Assembly (NCBI GenBank): GCA_963814985.1
Contig: CAWFFV010000082.1
Span: 104,030-168,029, forward strand
From: CAWFFV01 sp963814985
GTDB lineage: Bacteria > Chloroflexota > Ktedonobacteria > Ktedonobacterales > Ktedonobacteraceae
Direction: 5' to 3'
DNA: 64,000 nucleotides
Part shown: positions 58,859 to 64,000 of the stretch, piece after piece
Numbering within the stretch: position 1 is the first letter of the stretch
Layout of the letters: each line of letters starts with the position of its first letter
Translations under genes and position numbers: made by a program
The notes under the pieces: model-generated
Database searches by the model: none
What the model was told of the DNA's origin: nothing
The model's input: the letters and a program-made list of their open reading frames with translations, nothing else

Positions 58859-59244
58859 AACAGACACAGCCAACCCCCTCACTGCTCTCATTGGTGATCC
58901 CACCACGCAATTCTAACCGGGATCCGGTGGCATTAGAGGCGGCGATGCAAAGTCTGGCACTCGATGAACGTCATCCGATAGCGTTAGAAATTGTGGGGAC
59001 ATCTACCCGCAAGCAGTTTTTACTCCGTGCAACAACCTCTCAGGGGCACGCACATGCAGAAGCACAACTGCGTGCACGCTATCCGCAAGCCAGAATTGTC
59101 CCGGTAGCACCGGACGATGACCCATTGCAGCTCGGGGAAAATGAGACGGTTTCCGTGATTTATTCCATAATCATTCCACTATTAAATCACGCGGATGAGC
59201 TAGAGTCCATGCACCTTTTCCTTTTCTTATTAGTGTACCTTTGA
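58855..59244 (+). pseudogene. N-terminal fragment of a T4SS coupling-type ATPase, truncated by insertion
   Basis: A TTG start overlaps the primase stop (TTGA) with GGAGGTG upstream. Residues 1-100 (LLSLVIPPRNSNRDP, RHPIALEIVGTS, FLLRATTS, ARYPQARIVPV, DPLQLGENETVSV) look like the N-terminus of the ATPase that normally follows virB4 and the primase in such elements. From about 59165 the sequence is foreign, and the frame ends at 59244. The ATPase core is missing. Family assignment is inference from position and style. Confidence 0.55.
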
Positions 59245-60373
59245 CGCTAATTGATTTCCTATCTCTATATGCGTCACATACTACCTTATCCCATTCGGAG
59301 TTGGGTACAATAGATATGAGAACTTTTCCATATCCCTCTGAGAATACTTGAGCGGTTCTATTCATATGGCCATCTGAAGAGAGTCCTTGAATTGTACCCT
59401 TAACAGTGGTCGCCTCTATAGTATTGCCTTCTTCAGCTTTATGTATGGCCTTTAAATACTGCGCAGCTCCCTCTATAGTATTGCCTTCTTCAGCTTTATG
59501 TATGGCCTCTAAATACTGCGCAGCCTCCTCTAGATATCTAGAGACATTACCGGGTAATTGGATGGAGTCTATTGCAAAAATATCTTGAGAAGGTTTCAGT
59601 TTGGATGACCATGCAATAGAAAACTCTATTGTGGTATTATCTGTCGCCTTGAACATTTCAGCAAGAGCGTTACACATATTTGCATTTAAGCCTCTTTCAT
59701 AGTTTTTGCTAATTATTGCCGAATCCTTTCTTTGGATTGCTTCTCGAACCAACAAAAAACCACGTGCAATACGCTCGATGACTCTGCGCTCAAAAGGTAA
59801 GTAAATGTTGCCATCCCGATTACTTTCATCTACTGGATACCATAGTGTGTCTACAATAGCAGACTCGACAGTAAAACCAAAACTTCCTTGGAATGTATGC
59901 CCAAATCGAAAATGTTGTGCTTGTTGTCTTCCTTCCCGAAAGGACTGTTCAAAGTATCTTCTAGGTTCTCTCTCCATACAAGCAGAGTATACCACGAGAT
60001 TCCTTAGGCCATGGATAATATGAGATGTGGCGTCAAGTGAAGGAGTAATACCTTCTGATAACAGCATCCGTACATAGATGCTATCCTGGTGAGGAACCCG
60101 TATTTGTTGGATTATCTGCGGCGGGGAAGTACGCTCAACTGCGGCTAAAAGATTAATAGCTCTAGCTATGAGTTCGTTAGAATCATGAAAACTTTTATCT
60201 GTAGGTAAAGTCAGCACTATGGACTTTCCTCTGTCATCTTTGGGGCCATCAAAAAAAATTAGTCGACTATCAGGATATTTTCTTTGTTTCCATCCCATAT
60301 GTTGTAGGTACGTACTGATATTGTCAATGCTTAGATTTTGGAGAGATGGATCTTCTGCAAGAATGTTGATCAT
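59171..60373 (-). CDS. Uncharacterised protein, partner of a DUF4365-like nuclease
   Basis: A 400-residue protein that I do not recognise. The N-terminal 90 residues contain RLIFFDGPKDDRGKSIVLTLP; the middle is helical with RRVIERIARGFLLVREAI; a duplicated 19-residue block (AAQYLxAIHKAEEGNTIE) lies near 285-325; the end looks like a small beta-barrel (TVKGTIQGLSSDGHMN, SISVKGTLIRKGK). It overlaps the upstream nuclease-like gene by 4 bases (ATGA), so they are cotranslated. It has no membrane segment. A defence role is inference from context. Confidence 0.75.
   Translation of the reverse strand: MINILAEDPSLQNLSIDNISTYLQHMGWKQRKYPDSRLIFFDGPKDDRGKSIVLTLPTDKSFHDSNELIARAINLLAAVERTSPPQIIQQIRVPHQDSIYVRMLLSEGITPSLDATSHIIHGLRNLVVYSACMEREPRRYFEQSFREGRQQAQHFRFGHTFQGSFGFTVESAIVDTLWYPVDESNRDGNIYLPFERRVIERIARGFLLVREAIQRKDSAIISKNYERGLNANMCNALAEMFKATDNTTIEFSIAWSSKLKPSQDIFAIDSIQLPGNVSRYLEEAAQYLEAIHKAEEGNTIEGAAQYLKAIHKAEEGNTIEATTVKGTIQGLSSDGHMNRTAQVFSEGYGKVLISIVPNSEWDKVVCDAYRDRKSISVKGTLIRKGKGAWTLAHPRDLIVE
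59414..59527. repeat. 57-bp tandem duplication inside the 59171-60373 gene
   Basis: 59414-59470 and 59471-59527 differ at only a few positions. The length is a multiple of three, so 19 residues are duplicated in frame and reading is kept. Recent slippage or domain growth is likely. Confidence 0.85.
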
Positions 60374-60876
60374 CGAAGATCTCCTCTCTTAAACTGTTCA
60401 AATAAAAGGTTAAGAGCGTCTGGTGTAAACTGTTGGTTTCTCGGTATATGAAGGCTGGCGGATGATGTCTCTATTGGGGTTGTTTCTTTCCAGTATAGCC
60501 AATAGCAACATTTACGAAGCTGAAGATAATCCTCGTTAATTTCAAACCATTTATCAGAATCAGATGGAAGGGATAGAACTAACAAAATACAGGGAATCGC
60601 TGAGTTGTTTTTTATTGCTACAAGACGATTATATGCATCTTTTTTGATACTGTAAACAATCTCTGTGTCTTTTAAGATGCATCTTTTAGATGCTTTGAGT
60701 TGATAGTTTATAGTTCCACCGCAGTGAACACGCTGACCATCAATGTACATAACTTCGCTGAATGTTCCATCGATACCATAATCGCGGCTATGAATTGACG
60801 TAATTGCTCCTAATCTTGCAGCGACACTATACACATAGGCCTCACTCAGAGCTGCTTCTATATCCTGCTCTGTCAT
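60370..60876 (-). CDS. DUF4365-like PD-(D/E)xK nuclease-fold protein
   Basis: A 168-residue protein: an N-terminal helix (AALSEAYVYSVAARLGA), then SRDYGIDGTF with the metal-binding Asp, and INYQLKASKR with Q-x-K in the strand that carries (D/E)xK. This matches DUF4365, a restriction-like fold often linked to defence or NTPase genes. It ends with helices and NLLFEQFKRGD. It starts the two-gene operon with the 400-residue protein. It may be a nuclease (inference). Confidence 0.65.
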   Translation of the reverse strand: MTEQDIEAALSEAYVYSVAARLGAITSIHSRDYGIDGTFSEVMYIDGQRVHCGGTINYQLKASKRCILKDTEIVYSIKKDAYNRLVAIKNNSAIPCILLVLSLPSDSDKWFEINEDYLQLRKCCYWLYWKETTPIETSSASLHIPRNQQFTPDALNLLFEQFKRGDLR

Positions 60877-61206
60877 TCCAGACGATGATGTTATAGTAAT
60901 CGCGCTAACCCCCTAACAGAGTAACATTTTTATGTATAGCGATAGCAATCTATAATAACTTATATAACATGAAAAATATTGGTTTGGCAAGAATTATTGG
61001 GAAGCGAACTTTGAGAATGGTAGAATCTTATTAGATGGAACTGGACTGAACCAGTGATAATGTCCATATAAATGCTTTTTGCCTGTGCCAACTCAGCTCA
61101 AACAATTGAATGAACATTTGAAAGATTGTTTGTGTTCTTTATCAAGATTCTAGTCCAAATACCGAACAAGCTCTAAAATTATTCATCTGAAGAGGTACTG
61201 CTTCCT
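60877..61206. other. Intergenic region between the two minus-strand operons
   Basis: AT-rich, with no gene seen. It should hold the promoter of the DUF4365 operon and the end of the 61207-63743 operon; I see no convincing terminator. Confidence 0.35.
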
Positions 61207-62445
61207 TCATTTTCTAATGAATTCCATCGTTTGGTCTTCCGCTTCAGAGAAGCGTGTCGTCTCTTCTTGCCGCTGATAATCCTCTGATACATTTAAGTTT
61301 TCATCCAAAGCTTTCAAGCTAGCGCTTTCCTGTTCTGGTCCCCAATCTTGAAGTAAAGCTAGATATGAATCCAGAAAAGATTTTTGTAGTCCACTTGCCT
61401 GCACCAGAAATTTGGCAATGTCACCAAGTAGTTTACTGCTGATAAAATCATCATCTGTGAGTATCCAAGGAGGAGATCCCAAATTACCGACTAATTGCCC
61501 TATAACTGCCCATTCTGCCCGTCTAGCCATCTTTGCAACTGCATTTGGACGCCTTACACAACGGGTGACTACTTCTAGAAGACCTCTAAAATAAAAAGGT
61601 AAGAGTGGCAGATTAATATCTTTTTGTGTCTGGCGAGCGATAGTTTCAAATGCTTTTTTCCACTTCTCTAAATTTTGTATGCCGGCCTCATAGCCACTAA
61701 TGTACAATTTTAGCCCCTGTTCAAGCCGAGAAAGCCCATTCGCGTTGAGTACTTGGCATGCCTTCCATAACGTAACAACATAAAGCCAAACAAAATCCGC
61801 AAATACTAAGTGGAATGTTGGTCCATTTGAACCTTCTTTGGCCATTTGCTGCAACGCAACAAGAATTTGATTTAGTTGTCTATAGGGTTCGTCCATCCAG
61901 TAGAGCGTTTCGCGATATCGTTCTACTCTATTTAGGGTAGTGGGGAGACGTGATAATCTCTCAAGAGCATCGCTAAGAAGTGTGGGGGAAAAAAAACTCT
62001 GCCAAATTGGCGATAGTTCTTGGATGGAAGAGCCAACATGCGTATTGGTAAGGATAGTGAGGTCATCAGGACCTACTAGCGTAATGTCCAAACTTCTAGC
62101 TAAAGGAAATGCATGCTCTGGCAAAGGTCGGGAACGAACAAGAAGATTTGTATCTGATCCAAAAAATTTACCTACACCCGAAAGCCAGAATAATCTTTCA
62201 GGGACTTGACCAGCAGTCGTTTTGCAATCAGCTACAGCTGTATGAACACGGAAACCAGGGTCAAGTCGTATTCCCAAAACATCAAGATCTGTAATTCCAG
62301 CTTTTCCAGAATTGCTTTTTCCTTGGGCATCTTTATCATAGGCCAATAGGACATCAAGACGTGTACTGTATCCTTGTGCCCATAATATGGCACGAATCTC
62401 GGATTTTAATATAAAATCTTTTTCTGACTCGTTGCGACGTGTCAT
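61207..62445 (-). CDS. Restriction-endonuclease-like protein, second gene of a coupled pair
   Basis: A 412-residue protein. The N-terminal 120 residues have a nuclease-like fold: SEKDFILKSEIRAILWAQGY (Glu), GITDLDVLGIRL (Asp) and VHTAVADCKTTAG with D-x-K in place of (D/E)xK. The rest is helical (LNQILVALQQMA; YFRGLLEVVTRCV) and unrecognised. ATAGGAGG supports ATG 62445 rather than 62475. The upstream gene stops at TAATG, so translation is coupled. A defence role is inference. Confidence 0.65.
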   Translation of the reverse strand: MTRRNESEKDFILKSEIRAILWAQGYSTRLDVLLAYDKDAQGKSNSGKAGITDLDVLGIRLDPGFRVHTAVADCKTTAGQVPERLFWLSGVGKFFGSDTNLLVRSRPLPEHAFPLARSLDITLVGPDDLTILTNTHVGSSIQELSPIWQSFFSPTLLSDALERLSRLPTTLNRVERYRETLYWMDEPYRQLNQILVALQQMAKEGSNGPTFHLVFADFVWLYVVTLWKACQVLNANGLSRLEQGLKLYISGYEAGIQNLEKWKKAFETIARQTQKDINLPLLPFYFRGLLEVVTRCVRRPNAVAKMARRAEWAVIGQLVGNLGSPPWILTDDDFISSKLLGDIAKFLVQASGLQKSFLDSYLALLQDWGPEQESASLKALDENLNVSEDYQRQEETTRFSEAEDQTMEFIRK

Positions 62446-63743
62446 TACAGGCCTCCTATAAGCGCTTGTTCCCAAAGATCACTCGTTTCTGTTGGAGTCA
62501 TAGATGGAACTTTACGTTGTACCAATGCAATAGTTTCGAGTGGGGCAAGATAGTCACCGTCAGTAAAAAGTAGCCGTGCTGCTTCTTTTTCATCGCCACG
62601 CTCCGGCTCGCCTTCACCCTTTCTTTTCAGTAAGCTGATCGCAAGACGAACTGCTTCCAAATTATCCTGTGTGGGTACTAGACGCGCAGCCCAGCGGTCT
62701 TCTATCACTGAGATAGCTTTGATCATTCCCATACTAATAAGAGGGGCATACTGACGGGGCGTACTTGAATGTGCTCCTAAAGTATAATTCCTATTGGGAT
62801 TCATTAGGACGGAAAGAAGAGCATCTGGCCGAGTAATTGACGTATATCCTCCACTGATTTGACCACAACGAACACATGCTATTAATGCGAGAGCACGGTC
62901 AAGTATTTGTTTCTTCGAAGTAAGATAGGCGGGGTCGAGGCCATAGAGCATTACAGCAAAAGCTCTTTCTCTGTGATCTGCACCTCTAACGGTTGGAGCT
63001 GGAACGAGTCCTAAACGTACCATGTCCTCAACAATAGGATAAGAATTATCCATAAGTATGGGAAATCCTGGATGAGTACGGACTTTGTCAAAGGCTTCGC
63101 GAACACGATCTGCATTATGATGCTCAAATAGTATCGCAATACTGTTAGGGTGTTCAAATGCATGAAGAGGAGACACCGCAATCTCAGTGCCGTCTCGAAG
63201 AGGATAATATTTTATTAACTCTGCATTTTCACCGATAAAGCGCAATTTTTTATTTGCTATCGGATCTATTCCTATCTCAGACGAAAGCTTTTGCGCAAGT
63301 AAAGGTGTTTGCGCAAGTTTATTTAGAGCTGTAAGAAACTGTTCTTCCAGCTCCGATTGATGTGTATCAAGCCAGCGAATACCAAGCTTCTCGTGAAGAT
63401 CATCATAAGCTAAAGGTACATTTTCAGCAAAAGATATTATCTCATTGCCTTGATACTGTATACTCCGGACTATCTCAAGTTCCGCGAGTTCGAGGACCAC
63501 TTTGTCAAATGCATAGGGGTTTATTTTCAGTACATCGGCAGCAATCTTTTTGAGAACTCTCGCATTTCGTATAATGTCTTTACCTTTAATAGCACCGGCA
63601 AGCACTGCTGCCATTCCAATTGTATGGGTAGAACTGAAATCCGTTACCGTAGCATTGCGCTCATCTACATTGCGGAAGCCAATTGCAGTATCATATGTGC
63701 GCAGTCCAATGCTTGTCGGATTTATATCTTGAAGGCCTGCCAT
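62445..63743 (-). CDS. Uncharacterised protein, first gene of a coupled pair
   Basis: A 432-residue protein that I do not recognise. Residues 55-120 look like a winged helix (ARVLKKIAADVLKINPYAFDKVVLELAELEIV). The middle contains YYPLRDGTEIAVSPLHAFEHPN and VRTHPGFPILMDNSYPIVEDMVRLG, and the end CVRCGQISGGYTS and KRKGEGEPERG. No signal, membrane helix or ATP motif is seen. It pairs with the nuclease-like gene through TAATG. Confidence 0.6.
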   Translation of the reverse strand: MAGLQDINPTSIGLRTYDTAIGFRNVDERNATVTDFSSTHTIGMAAVLAGAIKGKDIIRNARVLKKIAADVLKINPYAFDKVVLELAELEIVRSIQYQGNEIISFAENVPLAYDDLHEKLGIRWLDTHQSELEEQFLTALNKLAQTPLLAQKLSSEIGIDPIANKKLRFIGENAELIKYYPLRDGTEIAVSPLHAFEHPNSIAILFEHHNADRVREAFDKVRTHPGFPILMDNSYPIVEDMVRLGLVPAPTVRGADHRERAFAVMLYGLDPAYLTSKKQILDRALALIACVRCGQISGGYTSITRPDALLSVLMNPNRNYTLGAHSSTPRQYAPLISMGMIKAISVIEDRWAARLVPTQDNLEAVRLAISLLKRKGEGEPERGDEKEAARLLFTDGDYLAPLETIALVQRKVPSMTPTETSDLWEQALIGGL

Positions 63744-64000
63744 GATTTGTCCGATCCCTTTCTTCTCACGTCCTTATTGAAAGGTCTTATTACCACATCC
63801 GTGCTTTTGGTAGTATATTTGATAAATTCATCCTTAGCAACTCTTGACGCTCATCCCCCTTAATCTAAATTAAGAGCATGCGACCACCGCGAACAAAAAT
63901 CTCATCTGCGGAGGAGTTTAGATACCTGGGTTATTACCTCACATAATTATGAGCAATCATCTCCCGACCGGTTACTATTACGAGCAGAATTTTTTGCAAG
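63744..64000. other. Right edge of the window
   Basis: The promoter region of the leftward operon is at the start. A plus-strand frame is open from 63864 to the end without a clear start (it reads DRLLLRAEFF near the end), so it could be the inside or 3' part of a gene continuing past the window, possibly the rest of the cut coupling-type gene. It is too short to decide. Confidence 0.25.

Larger units (their letters stand above)
50414..64000. mobile_element. Integrative conjugative element, left part, interrupted by a second island
   Basis: A tyrosine integrase reads toward tRNA-Arg(CCU), and a co-directional T4SS block follows (51942-59244). The coupling-protein gene is cut near 59165 by a block of minus-strand genes to 63743. 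No second copy of the tRNA 3' end occurs in the window, so the right boundary is outside or lost. Limits are therefore provisional. Confidence 0.65.

Noticed and set aside
50341..64000. Right attachment site of the conjugative element
   Set aside because: No second copy of the tRNA-Arg 3' end occurs in the window.

Overview
The window looks like chromosomal DNA of a spore-forming, filamentous Chloroflexota bacterium of the Ktedonobacteria type. This is inference: Hanks-type kinases with membrane tails, zinc-ribbon small proteins, TIR-restriction fusions, abundant short palindromic repeats, moderate GC and a phage-like conjugation module fit that group, but no rRNA or phylogenetic marker was compared.

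Layout. 1-2.5 kb: a mariner-type inverted-repeat element, an IS1 transposase remnant, a methyltransferase and a three-repeat beta-prism (MABP-like) protein. 2.6-16 kb: a co-directional envelope or exopolysaccharide cluster: tyrosine autokinase (frameshifted), CpsB-type phosphatase, GT2 and GT4 glycosyltransferases, LPG-synthase-type flippase, HlyD-like adaptor, TPR membrane protein, a large GT-C glycosyltransferase with N-terminal beta-sandwich domains, and a secreted six-hairpin (alpha/alpha) protein interrupted by TGA. 16-24 kb: housekeeping and regulatory genes on the minus strand (XRE-TPR regulator, Rho, a zinc metallopeptidase, MiaA, a Ser/Thr kinase), with a likely standalone non-coding transcript at about 20.2-20.66 kb. 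24-50 kb: mixed small operons and singletons, tRNA-Leu and tRNA-Val, an orphan four-repeat CRISPR array, a second kinase, L,D-transpeptidase, class A PBP, radical SAM protein, two SDR epimerases, a LysM-CHAP protein, and a TIR-nuclease-methyltransferase fusion with an XRE controller just upstream. 50.3-59.2 kb: an integrative conjugative element next to tRNA-Arg(CCU): tyrosine integrase, then T4SS genes (TrbL/VirB6-like, VirB1-like, VirB2-like, PrgI/VirB3-like, VirB4, CHC2 primase, start of the coupling protein). 59.2-63.8 kb: two two-gene operons with restriction-endonuclease-like folds that interrupt the coupling protein, a candidate undescribed defence island.

Two cross-cutting patterns stand out. 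First, at least six copies of a short nested-palindrome element are scattered over the chromosomal part. Their long central stems differ completely in sequence but keep perfect pairing and a three-base loop. Second, about ten genes are split by single-base frameshifts (one by a TGA), while housekeeping genes are intact. This is either consensus error in the assembly or real decay, and the sequence alone cannot decide.
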